DNA of 64,000 bases from an uncultured Aquimarina sp. (GCA_947498785.1 CANMLS010000009.1:62001-126000), one strand, 5' to 3'. Shown: positions 1 through 9,799, counted from the stretch's first letter. Program-made: numbers and translations. The notes: generated by a model from the sequence alone, not told the origin.

Positions 1-2
1 AA

Positions 3-56
3 GATGATCAGTTTTATGACTTATATTCCAGACGTAAAATGTACTTAAGTAAATAG
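3..56 (+). CDS. C-terminal tail of an upstream gene (partial, uncertain)
   Basis: The window opens inside what is probably the end of a plus-strand gene. Reading from base 3 gives 17 codons ending in SRRKMYLSK and a TAG stop. An intrinsic terminator follows about 35 bases later, which fits a gene ending here. A second frame starting at base 1 also stays open to a stop at 48, so the frame is not certain. Nothing in the tail identifies a family. Confidence 0.35.
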   Translation, partial: DDQFYDLYSRRKMYLSK

Positions 57-87
57 AATAAAACGAAAATATAATTCTATAAATATC

Positions 88-125
88 TAAAAACAGAATG
101 GTGAAAGCTATTCTGTTTTTTTTTG
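88..125 (+). terminator. Intrinsic terminator before the GH3 gene
   Basis: AAACAGAAT and ATTCTGTTT form a stem around a loop of about ten bases and are followed by a long T run. It would end transcription of the partial upstream gene and separate it from the GH3 gene. Confidence 0.8.
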
Positions 126-256
126 TTTTGTAAAAACCTCAAAGTATATTACTGTATTTTTTGAATATTATAAAAAATAAAAGATTATGTCTATGTTTTG
201 CTAACTTTTATCTCTTAAAGAAGAGAGTGTCTGAAAATTAATAATACAATTCAATT

Positions 257-2530
257 ATGAGAGTTAGTGCAATTTTTGCTATACTATTAAGTATAGTTTT
301 ATCATCATGTTCGTTTAAAAAGCAAGATATTGAGACTTCTGATCCTATAGATGCTAAAGTTTCAGCATTGCTATCCAGTATGACGCTGGAAGAAAAAATT
401 GGTCAAATGACCCAGATCACAGTTACTGCATTAGAACAAGATGGTAATCCTGGTGTGCTAGATAAAAATAAGTTAAAGAAAGCTATTCATGAATATAAAA
501 TAGGTTCAATTCTTAATGTTCCAAACCCAGGAGCTCCAAGCCCAGAAAGATGGAACGAAGTGCTGAATGAGATTTTAGAAGAAACAAATCAGACCGATAA
601 AAAAATTCCAATCATTTATGGTATAGATGCAATTCATGGAGCTAGTTATACGGCTGGCGCAGTTTTGTTTCCACAACAGATTGGTATGGCTGCCACTTGG
701 GATTCTGAGTTGGTTAAGAAATGTACGGCTATTTCTGCATATGAAACTAGAGCGTCTTCAATTCCTTGGGTTTTCTCTCCTGATTTAGATTTACCAAGAA
801 ACCCTGCATGGTCTAGACTTTGGGAGTCTTTTGGTGAAGATACGTATTTATCTTCTCAAATGGGGGTAGCAATGGTAGAAGGTTTTCAAGGAGATGACGT
901 AGGTTCGTCTGATAAAGTTGCAGCTTGTATTAAACATTTTATAGGTTATGGTAGTACAACAACAGGAAGAGATAGAACGCCAAGTATAATACCAGAAAGA
1001 GTTCTTAGGCAATATGATTTGCCAATATATGAGAAGAGTATTAAGGCAGGGGCTAAAAGTATAATGATCAGTTCTGGTGAAATCAATGGTGTTCCGGTTC
1101 ATGCAAGTAAAAAGTTGATAACAGATGTTTTAAAAGATGAATTAGGGTTTAGAGGTTTTGTAGTTACCGATTGGGAAGATATAATTTATCTACACACACG
1201 TCATAAAGTAGCATCCAACATGAGAGAAGCTGTTAAAAAATCTGTAATGGCGGGTATTGATATGAGTATGGTGCCAAATGAATATTCATTTTTTGAAGAA
1301 TTATTTTCTTTAGTAAACGATGGTGAAGTTCCTATGTCTAGAATTGATGATGCAGTAAGTAGAATATTGAGAGTAAAATACGAATTGGATTTATTTAGAA
1401 CACCAGTTACTGATCCAAAAGATTATCCAAATTTTGGTTCGGCATCTTCAGTAGCAATGTCATATATAGCGGCTTCAGAGTCTATCACGTTATTGAAAAA
1501 CACAGACAAAACTCTTCCAATATCCAAAGAAAGGAAAGTTTTGGTTACTGGACCTACTGCAAATAGCATGAAATACCTTAATGGAGGTTGGTCATATACT
1601 TGGCAAGGAGAAAAAAGCGACCAATATGCTAAAGATAAATTTACGATTTTGGAAGCTTTTCAAAATAAAATAGGAGAACAAAATGTACAATATACTCCTG
1701 GAGTTTCAATTTTTGAAGAAATAGATATTGAAAAGTCAGTTTCTCTTGCAAAAAATGTTGATTATATTGTTTTATGCTTGGGAGAACATAATTACACAGA
1801 AACTCCTGGAGATATCAATGATCTGTTAATTACTGAGCCTCAGGTTAAATTGGCAAAAGCACTTATCGAGTTAAATAAACCAATCATACTGGTTTTGAAT
1901 GAAGGTAGACCGAGGATAATAAGTCAATTTGAAGAAGGGATGGATGCAGTAATACAATGTTACCTTCCTGGAAGTGAAGGGGCAAAGGCATTAGTTGACA
2001 TTGTTTATGGAGATGTAAACCCAAGTGGTAAACTTCCTTATAACTACCCAAGATATGCAAATTCATTGCAAAAATATAATAGAAAAAATACAGAAAATTT
2101 AGGAGGAGGAGAACAAGACGATATTACGGGATATCAAAAAAATTATTATCCACAATATGAGTTTGGATATGGATTATCATATACCACTTTTGGATATAAA
2201 AATTTAAATTTTGATAAAGTTTTTGTCAAAGAAGGAGATGTTATTAATGTAACTGTAGAAGTTCAAAATACAGGAACACGAACTGGGAAAGAAGTAGTGC
2301 AATTATATATAAAAGATTTATATGCAAGTATTACACCAGAGGTGAAAACACTTAAAAGATTTAAAAAAATAGAACTTCAACCAGGAGAAATTAAAAAGGT
2401 TTCTTTTACTATTGGTACAGACGACTTAAAATTTGTAAATGAGGATAATAAATGGGTGATTGAAAATGGTGAATTTGAGATAATTATAGGTGGGCTTAAC
2501 AAAAAAATTGCATTAGAAAAAGAGTTATAA
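257..2530 (+). CDS. GH3 family beta-glucosidase lipoprotein (BglX-like)
   Basis: This is a glycoside hydrolase family 3 exo-enzyme of 757 residues that probably releases terminal sugars from beta-linked oligosaccharides. A lipoprotein signal ending in LSSC (Cys18) places it in the periplasm or on an outer-membrane face. The N-terminal barrel carries IKHFIGYG and the nucleophile motif VVTDWED (Asp305). A GH3 C-terminal domain and a fibronectin III-like domain (about 660-750) follow, giving normal BglX length. It lies just upstream of the ECF sigma, FecR and SusCD genes on the same strand, so it is probably the hydrolase of that locus. Substrate specificity cannot be read from the sequence. Confidence 0.92.
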   Translation: MRVSAIFAILLSIVLSSCSFKKQDIETSDPIDAKVSALLSSMTLEEKIGQMTQITVTALEQDGNPGVLDKNKLKKAIHEYKIGSILNVPNPGAPSPERWNEVLNEILEETNQTDKKIPIIYGIDAIHGASYTAGAVLFPQQIGMAATWDSELVKKCTAISAYETRASSIPWVFSPDLDLPRNPAWSRLWESFGEDTYLSSQMGVAMVEGFQGDDVGSSDKVAACIKHFIGYGSTTTGRDRTPSIIPERVLRQYDLPIYEKSIKAGAKSIMISSGEINGVPVHASKKLITDVLKDELGFRGFVVTDWEDIIYLHTRHKVASNMREAVKKSVMAGIDMSMVPNEYSFFEELFSLVNDGEVPMSRIDDAVSRILRVKYELDLFRTPVTDPKDYPNFGSASSVAMSYIAASESITLLKNTDKTLPISKERKVLVTGPTANSMKYLNGGWSYTWQGEKSDQYAKDKFTILEAFQNKIGEQNVQYTPGVSIFEEIDIEKSVSLAKNVDYIVLCLGEHNYTETPGDINDLLITEPQVKLAKALIELNKPIILVLNEGRPRIISQFEEGMDAVIQCYLPGSEGAKALVDIVYGDVNPSGKLPYNYPRYANSLQKYNRKNTENLGGGEQDDITGYQKNYYPQYEFGYGLSYTTFGYKNLNFDKVFVKEGDVINVTVEVQNTGTRTGKEVVQLYIKDLYASITPEVKTLKRFKKIELQPGEIKKVSFTIGTDDLKFVNEDNKWVIENGEFEIIIGGLNKKIALEKEL

Positions 2531-2635
2531 GTGTTTTTGGTTATATTTATAACCTGTATTAATGTTAATTTAATATAAGACACACAATTTTATAACATCT
2601 TTTTTAGGAATTCATAAATATGCAAATTACCTCAC

Positions 2636-3193
2636 ATGCAACCTGTTAGATCTATTGATTCAATATTATGGACAAAGATCAAGTTGGGAGATTTGAATGC
2701 TTTTAATGAGCTGTATGATAAATATATAGACTCATTATATGCCTTTGGTATTCAGTATACCAATGATACGGGTTATGTTAAGGATTGCATTCATGATCTT
2801 TTTTTAGATATATATAAATATCGAAAGAAGCTTTCTGATGTAGATAATGTCAAATATTATCTTTTTACTTCCCTTAAGAGAAAAATTAACAAAAAATTTA
2901 AATCCAAGCTAAAGTTGTTTTCTGCAGATGATAAAAAGGATGAAATTGTTTCTTCATCAAAATCTGCAGAAGAATCGATTATTCAGACTGAAAACTCATT
3001 AGAAATTAGTGTTAAACTTTCAGAGGCAATGACTTTACTTTCTAATAAACAAAGAAGAGGATTGTTTTTAAAATTTGATGAGAAGAAATCCTATGAAGAA
3101 ATTGCTGCTATCTTAGGAATCTCTATAGAATCAGTAAGAACTTTAATCTACAGAGCAGTAAAAAAACTACGTAATGAAATAGAAATCGAATAA
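2636..3193 (+). CDS. ECF-type RNA polymerase sigma factor
   Basis: This 185-residue protein has the two-domain layout of extracytoplasmic-function sigma factors. Region 2 lies at about 25-90 (FNELYDKYIDSLYAFG) and the region 4 helix-turn-helix at about 130-180 (LLSNKQRRGLFLKF, then YEEIAAILGISIESVRTLIYRA). It is followed by a FecR-type anti-sigma gene and an STN-bearing SusC. That is the standard trans-envelope signalling set of Bacteroidota carbohydrate loci. It probably drives transcription of the downstream susC/susD genes when FecR releases it. Confidence 0.93.
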   Translation: MQPVRSIDSILWTKIKLGDLNAFNELYDKYIDSLYAFGIQYTNDTGYVKDCIHDLFLDIYKYRKKLSDVDNVKYYLFTSLKRKINKKFKSKLKLFSADDKKDEIVSSSKSAEESIIQTENSLEISVKLSEAMTLLSNKQRRGLFLKFDEKKSYEEIAAILGISIESVRTLIYRAVKKLRNEIEIE

Positions 3194-3367
3194 AATTCAA
3201 AAAAAAGCACATTTTTTTGTCTATGTTTTTGATTTCACCGCTTTTATATAGTAGTAAGGCAATAAACTCATACTTTTTGTATTAAAACCTTACTGCTAAT
3301 ATGGTATAATTATAATGCTAAAAAGAAGAATACAAACATATTGTAATGGATAGTAAAAAAGCCTAAA

Positions 3368-4375
3368 ATGTTAAGTGAAGAAGAAAAAGATATTCTAAAA
3401 TCTAGAATAGGGACATCTATCTCAGAATATCGAAAGAAGAGAAGAAAGAGAAGATTTGGATATATAATTAGTACGGCTGCTGCTATTGCTATTTTATTGA
3501 TATCTATTAATTACTCAAACGGATTGCATAATTCTTCAAAAATTAAGAATTATGTACATACTTCAGACATAGATATTCATAATGATGGAGATGTGAAATT
3601 AGTTTTAAACGATAAAGAAGAGATAAAAATTGCCGAAAGTTCATCAAGTATTACATACTCTAGCTCAGGTGATGAGTTGGATATTAATAATTCTAAAAAA
3701 GTTGAGCAATCATCTAAAAATACATTTAATACTATTATTGTTCCTTATGGAAAGAGAACTAAAATCACACTTTCTGAAGGAACAAAGGTTTGGCTTAATT
3801 CTGGATCTAAATTAACATATCCAGTAACATTTAATGGTGATAAAAGAGAAGTTCACCTTACAGGTGAGGCAATTTTTGACGTGAGACACAATTCACAACA
3901 ACCATTTTATGTGATAACTGATAATTATGATATTAAAGTTTTAGGTACAGTTTTTAATGTAAGTAGTTATCAAGATGATTCATATACCAGTACAGCTTTA
4001 GAAAGAGGTAGTGTAGAAATAAAATATCAAGGAAATTCTATTTTCGGAAAGTCGAGTGTTAAAATAAAACCAGGTACGATTGCTGTATATAATAGCAAAG
4101 TAAAAGGTATGAAAACTAGAAAAGTAGATGTAGCAAAATATATGTCGTGGCGTGATGGTAAATTCATTTTTAAGAAACAAAGAATGGATTTAATTATCAA
4201 GAAACTTTCTCGATATTATAATGTAAACATTTCGATTGAAAGTGAGGAGCTTAAAAGTCAAACCTTTTCGGGTCATCTAGATTTGAAAGAAAGTATAGAG
4301 AAGGTATTAGAGGTTATGAAACAATCTACAGATTTAAAATATAAAGTAGAAAATAAAAATTTTATAATTAATTAA
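3368..4375 (+). CDS. FecR family anti-sigma factor
   Basis: This is a 335-residue inner-membrane anti-sigma factor. The cytoplasmic N-terminus (about 1-28) is followed by one membrane helix (about 30-48). The periplasmic part holds the FecR domain (about 120-225, with TKVWLNSGSKLTYP and LTGEAIFDV) and a C-terminal DUF4974-like domain (about 260-335). It is expected to hold the neighbouring sigma factor inactive until it contacts the STN domain of the SusC protein. The gap to the sigma gene is 174 bases, so the two may be one transcript or have separate promoters. Confidence 0.92.
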   Translation: MLSEEEKDILKSRIGTSISEYRKKRRKRRFGYIISTAAAIAILLISINYSNGLHNSSKIKNYVHTSDIDIHNDGDVKLVLNDKEEIKIAESSSSITYSSSGDELDINNSKKVEQSSKNTFNTIIVPYGKRTKITLSEGTKVWLNSGSKLTYPVTFNGDKREVHLTGEAIFDVRHNSQQPFYVITDNYDIKVLGTVFNVSSYQDDSYTSTALERGSVEIKYQGNSIFGKSSVKIKPGTIAVYNSKVKGMKTRKVDVAKYMSWRDGKFIFKKQRMDLIIKKLSRYYNVNISIESEELKSQTFSGHLDLKESIEKVLEVMKQSTDLKYKVENKNFIIN

Positions 4376-4420
4376 AAACATCAACCGTATGATATAGAAA
4401 CATAACACAACTTTTTTATA

Positions 4421-4457
4421 ATAAAAAAAGTCAGAAAATGCGGCAACATTTTCTGAC
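4421..4457 (-). terminator. Minus-strand intrinsic terminator between fecR and susC
   Basis: GTCAGAAAATG (4430-4440) and CATTTTCTGAC (4447-4457) form a perfect 11-bp stem with a 6-base loop. The A run lies on the left, so read on the minus strand the hairpin is followed by seven Ts. On the plus strand it is followed by CTAGATC, with no T run, so it is oriented against the fecR-susC direction. Confidence 0.75.
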
Positions 4458-4467
4458 CTAGATCAAA

Positions 4468-4479
4468 ATATCGCGATAT
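4468..4479. promoter_or_regulatory. ATATCGCGATAT palindrome in the susC leader
   Basis: A perfect 12-bp palindrome lies about 30 bases before the susC start codon. It overlaps a tandem pair of ATATCGC units. Such GC-centred symmetry stands out in this AT-rich leader and could be a protein-binding site. It would also lie inside the proposed antisense RNA. Function is inferred only. Confidence 0.35.
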
Positions 4480-4510
4480 CGCAATACTTAATTACGTAAA
4501 AAACAAAATT

Positions 4511-7500
4511 ATGAATAAAAAAGCTAATGGGCTTTCTTTTTTATCCAAAAAGAAGAAAATCAATTTTTTATTGACTATTATGAGAGTTTTTATTTTATTC
4601 CTATGCTTTGGATTAACTAGCGTTTACGCTAATAGCTCTTATTCACAGACTAAACTCAATGTCAACTTAAAAAATGCAACTTTTGAAGAATTATTTGAAC
4701 AAATTCATTCTCAAAGTGAATTTATATTCTTTTATAAAGATGATATCATAAAAACAGACAATACAATTACCCTTAATCTCAAGGAATCTACTATTGATGA
4801 GGTTTTAAATAGAGCATTTGTAAAAACAGATCTTACTTATAAGATATTGGATAGACAAATAGTAGTATCCAAGTTAAAAAAAGAAGATATTACGAAAACG
4901 TTTTCACCATTAGAGGAGCCTGTTCAGGATGTTGTAACAGGTAAGATAACTACATCAGGCGGAGGACCACTACCAGGAGCGAGTGTTATTATAAAAGGTA
5001 CATCTAGAGGAACTCAAACAGATTTTGATGGTAATTATCAATTAGAAGTTGCCAATGGAGAAACTATTGTATTTTCTTATGTAGGATTTACAACAAAGGA
5101 AGTAGTATATTCTGGTCAAAGTCCTATTGAGGTAGTTCTTGTTGAAGATGCAAGTGAATTAAGTGAAGTTATTGTAACGGGGTATACAAAACAGAATACT
5201 AGAAATATTACAGGTTCGGTTACAGTTGTTCAATCAGAAGCTATAGCCTCAACTACTCCTACAAGTTTAGAACAAGCTTTACAAGGGCAAGCAGCTGGTG
5301 TTACTGTAGGTGTTGAAGGAGGACCTGGAGGAAGTTCTGCAGTACGTATTAGAGGATACGGTACTATCAATGGGAATGATCCATTATATGTAATCGATGG
5401 AGTACAAACAGGTCAGGGACTTAGTGATCTTAACCCTGATGATATTGCCTCTATTCAGATACTTAAAGATGCAGCTGCAGCTTCTATTTATGGAATCGGA
5501 GCAGCTAATGGTGTAGTTGTAATCACTACAAAAAGTGGTAAAAAAAACAATAAAGTGACTTTTAGATATAGTGGTTTAACTGGAGTTGATTTTATACCAG
5601 AGTCTGTATTTCCAGAATTTGCAACACCACAACAAATAGCAGATTCTTATTGGCAAGCTTTAGCAAATGATGGTCAAACACTTTCTCATCCACAATATGG
5701 TTTTGGGAGTAATCCTGTACTACCAGATTATATCTTACCAGAAGGCGTTGTAGGATCTGTAGATGAAAGTACATATAGCTTTCCTGGAAATAGAATTACA
5801 AGAGCAAATAAAGAAGGAACAGACTGGTTTGATGCATTTTTTGATCCTGCTTTTGTACAACAGCATAATATTTCTGCAACAGGTGGGGGAGAAAACTCTA
5901 AACTATATGTAGGTTTGGGAGTACTAGATCAAGAAGGAGTTGGTATTGCTACTAGTTTTGAACGTTATAATTTAAGAGTAAATTCAGAATTTGATGTTAC
6001 TGATAGATTTAGATTAGGAGAATCGGTAAATGTTTCATACTCAGAAAGAATTGGAGTTATTGATCCGGTAGGAAATTCTAGTAATCAGGATAATGAAGGT
6101 CAAATAGCAGCGCTATATAGAAGTAATCCTCTTATCCCTGTTACCGATATTGCTGGTAATTTCGCAGGTACAGGTACAATAGGTGGAGTAGGTAATGCTT
6201 CGAATGCAATTGGTGTAGCAAGAAGAAATGCAAATAATCCTACTGAGACTATTAGAGCATTGGGATCAGTCTATGCAGAATTTGATATTATTGATGGATT
6301 ACTAATTAAATCTACTTATACAGCAGATATGAGTAGTTCTAAATTCTCATTTTTTAGACCAGTAGATGTAGAAAATTCTGCTGCGAGACAAGTAAATCTA
6401 TTAAGAGAAACATCCACAGACATTATCAATACCAACTGGTATAATATCTTACAGTATACTAAGACCTTAGCAGATGTTCATAGTATTGATGCGTTTATAG
6501 GAACAGAATTTAAAAAGAATAGATTTGAACAATTCTATGGGCAAATCACAAATTTCTTAGAAGACGATCCTGATTTTACCTTTTTAAGTGCTGGTACAGG
6601 TTCTCAGACTGTTGGAAGTGGGCAATCAAGATCTTCTAGTTTTTCTGTCTTTGGAAAGGTAGATTATGCATATGATGACAAATATTTGGTTAGCGCAACA
6701 CTTAGACAAGACAATTCTTCTTTATTTGAAGCTGGTAATCAAGATGCTATTTTTCCTGCCTTTAGTTTAGGGTGGAGAGTCTCTGGAGAAAGTTTTCTTG
6801 AAGATTCTTCAATAGTGAGTAACTTAATGCTGAAGTTTAGTTGGGGACAATTGGGTAATAATTCAGTCCCTGCATTTAGAGGAATTACTTCGTTTTCTTC
6901 CAATTTAGATTTTTATGATTATAATGGACAAACAGGGGTTTTCTTAACTAATATTGCAGATCCAAATTTAACATGGGAGACTACAACAACGACTAATTTT
7001 GGTCTTTCGGCATCTTTTTTTAACAGTGCTTTAGATATAGATTTGGATGTTTATAGTGCAGTTACTAAAGATATGCTACTTGCAGTACCTACGGATCCGA
7101 CAGTTTTTGGAAATACGATTGGTTCGATATTTAGAAATTTTGGAGAAATGACCAATACTGGTTTTGATTTAGGAATTTCATATTCTAACAGTTCAGAAGC
7201 TGCTTTTTCATATTCAATAGGAGCAAATATATCTCATTATAAAAATGAAGTTGATTTCTTAGATAAAAATAACCTTGATCAAGTAATTGCTAATCCAAAT
7301 TTAGGGTCTCAAACAGGTTTCGAAACTACAAATACAGTAGCAGGTCAGCCTATTTCTTCGTTTGTTGGTTTTACATGGGAAGGAATTGATCCTACTACAG
7401 GAAGAGCGATTATCACTGGTAACTCACGAGATATTATTGGAAGTCCTCATCCAGATTTTACCTATGGAATTAATTTTGATGCTGAATATAAGAATTTTGA

Positions 7501-7963
7501 TTTGTCTTTACTTTTTCAAGGTTCTCAAGGAAATGATATTTATAACCTAACCAAGTTTTGGACAGATTTTTCAAATTTTGAAGGAGCTAGGAGTTTAGAT
7601 TATGTTCAGAATTCCTGGACTCCAACAAATACAGGAGGTTCTTTACCAGCTTATACACTTAGTGCTGATGAAGCAAGAGGATCTTCATACTATATAGAGG
7701 ATGGATCTTATCTTAGACTTAAAAATGTTTCAGTTGGATATACTTTAGGTGAAGCGATAAGTTCAAAAATAAGAGTTGATAAAATAAGAATCTTTTTACA
7801 AGGAAAAAACTTATTAACGTTTACAGGTTATGATGGCTTGGATCCAGAAATTAACTTATCAAACTATTCCAATCAACAACAGGCAAATCTAGAAATCGGA
7901 GTTGACAGAGGAGCTTATCCAGTGTCGCGATCAGTAAATCTAGGATTGAATGTTTCATTTTAA
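4511..7963 (+). CDS. SusC/RagA TonB-dependent receptor with STN signalling domain
   Basis: This 1150-residue outer-membrane barrel imports oligosaccharides with its SusD partner using TonB energy. A signal peptide is followed by an STN domain (about 50-120, with ATFEELFEQIHSQSEFIFFY), a carboxypeptidase-regulatory-like domain (about 140-215) and the TonB plug (about 225-340, with YVIDGVQTG and GVVVITTKSGKK). A 22-strand-type barrel runs to the C-terminal aromatic end SVNLGLNVSF. The STN domain is the part that talks to FecR, so this receptor is both transporter and sensor. susD starts 12 bases downstream. Confidence 0.96.
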   Translation: MNKKANGLSFLSKKKKINFLLTIMRVFILFLCFGLTSVYANSSYSQTKLNVNLKNATFEELFEQIHSQSEFIFFYKDDIIKTDNTITLNLKESTIDEVLNRAFVKTDLTYKILDRQIVVSKLKKEDITKTFSPLEEPVQDVVTGKITTSGGGPLPGASVIIKGTSRGTQTDFDGNYQLEVANGETIVFSYVGFTTKEVVYSGQSPIEVVLVEDASELSEVIVTGYTKQNTRNITGSVTVVQSEAIASTTPTSLEQALQGQAAGVTVGVEGGPGGSSAVRIRGYGTINGNDPLYVIDGVQTGQGLSDLNPDDIASIQILKDAAAASIYGIGAANGVVVITTKSGKKNNKVTFRYSGLTGVDFIPESVFPEFATPQQIADSYWQALANDGQTLSHPQYGFGSNPVLPDYILPEGVVGSVDESTYSFPGNRITRANKEGTDWFDAFFDPAFVQQHNISATGGGENSKLYVGLGVLDQEGVGIATSFERYNLRVNSEFDVTDRFRLGESVNVSYSERIGVIDPVGNSSNQDNEGQIAALYRSNPLIPVTDIAGNFAGTGTIGGVGNASNAIGVARRNANNPTETIRALGSVYAEFDIIDGLLIKSTYTADMSSSKFSFFRPVDVENSAARQVNLLRETSTDIINTNWYNILQYTKTLADVHSIDAFIGTEFKKNRFEQFYGQITNFLEDDPDFTFLSAGTGSQTVGSGQSRSSSFSVFGKVDYAYDDKYLVSATLRQDNSSLFEAGNQDAIFPAFSLGWRVSGESFLEDSSIVSNLMLKFSWGQLGNNSVPAFRGITSFSSNLDFYDYNGQTGVFLTNIADPNLTWETTTTTNFGLSASFFNSALDIDLDVYSAVTKDMLLAVPTDPTVFGNTIGSIFRNFGEMTNTGFDLGISYSNSSEAAFSYSIGANISHYKNEVDFLDKNNLDQVIANPNLGSQTGFETTNTVAGQPISSFVGFTWEGIDPTTGRAIITGNSRDIIGSPHPDFTYGINFDAEYKNFDLSLLFQGSQGNDIYNLTKFWTDFSNFEGARSLDYVQNSWTPTNTGGSLPAYTLSADEARGSSYYIEDGSYLRLKNVSVGYTLGEAISSKIRVDKIRIFLQGKNLLTFTGYDGLDPEINLSNYSNQQQANLEIGVDRGAYPVSRSVNLGLNVSF

Positions 7964-7975
7964 AAAAAAGCTGTA

Positions 7976-9742
7976 ATGATAAAAATATTTAAATTGTTAA
8001 AAGCTAATAAAGTACTAATAGGAATTGGTATTTTACTACAAATTGCTATAATTTTCCAATCTTGTAAAGACGAACTAGAAGTTCCTTTGCAGGGTCAGGT
8101 TAATGATAGCGATATTATTTTTGATAATGATTGGGTAACTCTTCAGCTAAATGCTGCATATGCGATGTTGGATTTAAATCCAGCTACGAACGATCCATGG
8201 CGTTCTGATCCTTCGCATTGGATTTATGGAGAAGTATCATCTGATAATGCCTATAAAGGAAGTGATCCAGGAGATCAACCCGTTATTGATAATGTAGAAG
8301 CATATACAGCTACATCTTCTGAAAATAATTATTATGGTTTTTTATGGAATGCCATTTTTGAGGGAGTTGCACGTAGTAATGAAGCTATACGAGGTATAAA
8401 AAAAGGAGTAGAAGAAGGGGATTTAACATCTGCCGAAGCAGCTGAATTAGAGGCTGAAGGAAGATTCCTTAGAGCACATTACCATTTTGAAGCTAAAAAG
8501 ATTTGGGGTAAGATACCATTTGTTGATGAAACCGTTACTGAATCGATATCTAACGAAAATGTGGATTCTTGGGGACTCATAGAAGCAGATTTACAATTTG
8601 CAATTAATAACCTTCCTGAAACATCTAAATTTGTTGGATCTGGAAATAGCTGGGCTGCAAAATCGTATTTAGCGAAAGTACATATGTATCAATTAGATTA
8701 TGATGCAGCTAAGCCGATTTTGGATGATGTAATTAATAGTGGTCCATATAGTTTGACTACCAAATATTCTGATAATTTTAATGCGGAAACCAAAAATTCT
8801 AGTGAATCTATATTTGCTGTACAGCATACGGTAAATGATGGAGCCTCTCGAGATGATAATGGTAATTGGGGTCATGCTCTCAATTTTCCAAACGGGGCTC
8901 CTGTAGGAACAACAGGAGGATCATGTTGTGGTTTTTTTCAACCTTCACAAAACTTAGTGAATGCGTATAAAACAGATGCATCTGGATTACCTTTGTTAGA
9001 TACTTTCAATGACTCAGACGTGACTAATGATGATGGAATAGCTTCTAGTGATGTTTTTACTCCCTATACAGATGAATTGGATCCAAGATTAGATTGGAAG
9101 GTTGGCCGTAGAGGTATAGATTTTAATGGTTGGGGGATTATGCCAGGGCAATCTTGGATACGTAACCCAGCTAATGGAGGTCCTTATCTTCAGAAAATAA
9201 CGGTATTTAGAGCAAGTCAATTTAACAATATAGCTATTGATGCATCTAATGCTTGGGCATCATCTGTAAGTTCGATTAATACAAATATCATTAGATATGC
9301 CGAAATACTGTTATGGAGAGCAGAGATTATGGCAGTACAAGGAGAAGGAGACTTAGGAGTATCCTTAGTGGATCAAGTAAGAATGCGTGCAGCAAACCCT
9401 GAGGATTTTGTAAAAGAATTGGATGCAGATGGTATGCCGACAGCTACTCCAGCTGCGAACTATGTAATTAGCCCATATGGTTCTTTTACAGGACAAGCAC
9501 AAGCTATAAAGGCAGTTGCTCATGAATATAGAATAGAAACGGCATTAGAAGGACATCGTTTCTTTGACTTGGTAAGAAGAGGCGAAGCATCAACGATTTT
9601 GACAAACTATTTAGCAGAAGAGTCTACAAAAAGATCTCATCTTAGTGGTGTATCTTTTTCATTGAGAAGTCAGGTATACCCTATTGCACAAAACATAATT
9701 AGTGTAAGCGGTGGTCTTATCAAACAAAATGACGGATATTAA
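7976..9742 (+). CDS. SusD/RagB family outer-membrane lipoprotein
   Basis: This is the 588-residue surface glycan-binding partner of the SusC receptor. It has a lipoprotein signal ending in FQSCKDELEVP, the TPR-like N-terminal half typical of SusD (AEAAELEAEGRFLRAHYHF), and the conserved C-terminal block with RYAEILLWRAE and EGHRFFDLVRRGEA. It would act as the lid of the SusC barrel. The 12-base gap to susC and the strong terminator right after its stop mark the end of the susCD transcript. Confidence 0.95.
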   Translation: MIKIFKLLKANKVLIGIGILLQIAIIFQSCKDELEVPLQGQVNDSDIIFDNDWVTLQLNAAYAMLDLNPATNDPWRSDPSHWIYGEVSSDNAYKGSDPGDQPVIDNVEAYTATSSENNYYGFLWNAIFEGVARSNEAIRGIKKGVEEGDLTSAEAAELEAEGRFLRAHYHFEAKKIWGKIPFVDETVTESISNENVDSWGLIEADLQFAINNLPETSKFVGSGNSWAAKSYLAKVHMYQLDYDAAKPILDDVINSGPYSLTTKYSDNFNAETKNSSESIFAVQHTVNDGASRDDNGNWGHALNFPNGAPVGTTGGSCCGFFQPSQNLVNAYKTDASGLPLLDTFNDSDVTNDDGIASSDVFTPYTDELDPRLDWKVGRRGIDFNGWGIMPGQSWIRNPANGGPYLQKITVFRASQFNNIAIDASNAWASSVSSINTNIIRYAEILLWRAEIMAVQGEGDLGVSLVDQVRMRAANPEDFVKELDADGMPTATPAANYVISPYGSFTGQAQAIKAVAHEYRIETALEGHRFFDLVRRGEASTILTNYLAEESTKRSHLSGVSFSLRSQVYPIAQNIISVSGGLIKQNDGY

Positions 9743-9767
9743 AAATAGTTTATTTTGAATTAGTTTT

Positions 9768-9799
9768 AAAGACAACGTGTTTTGGCACGTTGTCTTTTT
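9768..9799 (+). terminator. Intrinsic terminator after susD
   Basis: GACAACGTG (9771-9779) pairs perfectly with CACGTTGTC (9786-9794) across a six-base loop and is followed by a T run. It closes the susCD operon and separates it from the VCBS-repeat gene that starts 20 bases later. Flanking A residues also make it workable in the other direction. Confidence 0.88.

Larger units (their letters stand above)
4420..4498 (-). ncRNA. Putative antisense RNA over the susC leader
   Basis: A strong intrinsic terminator in the fecR-susC gap points to the minus strand, where no protein gene exists. Just upstream on that strand, TAATTTTG (plus bases 4504-4511) is an exact match to the Bacteroidota -7 element TAnnTTTG. 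No good -33 TTG is seen at normal spacing. A transcript from near 4498 to the T run near 4421 would be roughly 75-80 bases and fully complementary to the susC 5' leader. Cis-antisense RNAs of about this size in the leaders of susC-like genes controlled by ECF/anti-sigma pairs are known in Bacteroides. The RNA itself is inferred. Confidence 0.45.

Noticed and set aside
180-200. TATGTTTTG as a promoter of the GH3 gene
   Set aside because: It has one base too many for TAnnTTTG and no TTG at the correct distance.
2539-2554. GGTTATA/TATAACC hairpin after the GH3 gene
   Set aside because: A short AT-rich stem with no T tract; too weak to call a terminator.
3253-3294. AGTAAGG/CCTTACT inverted repeat before fecR
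   Set aside because: The stem is only seven bases with a 28-base loop and no T run, so it may be chance.
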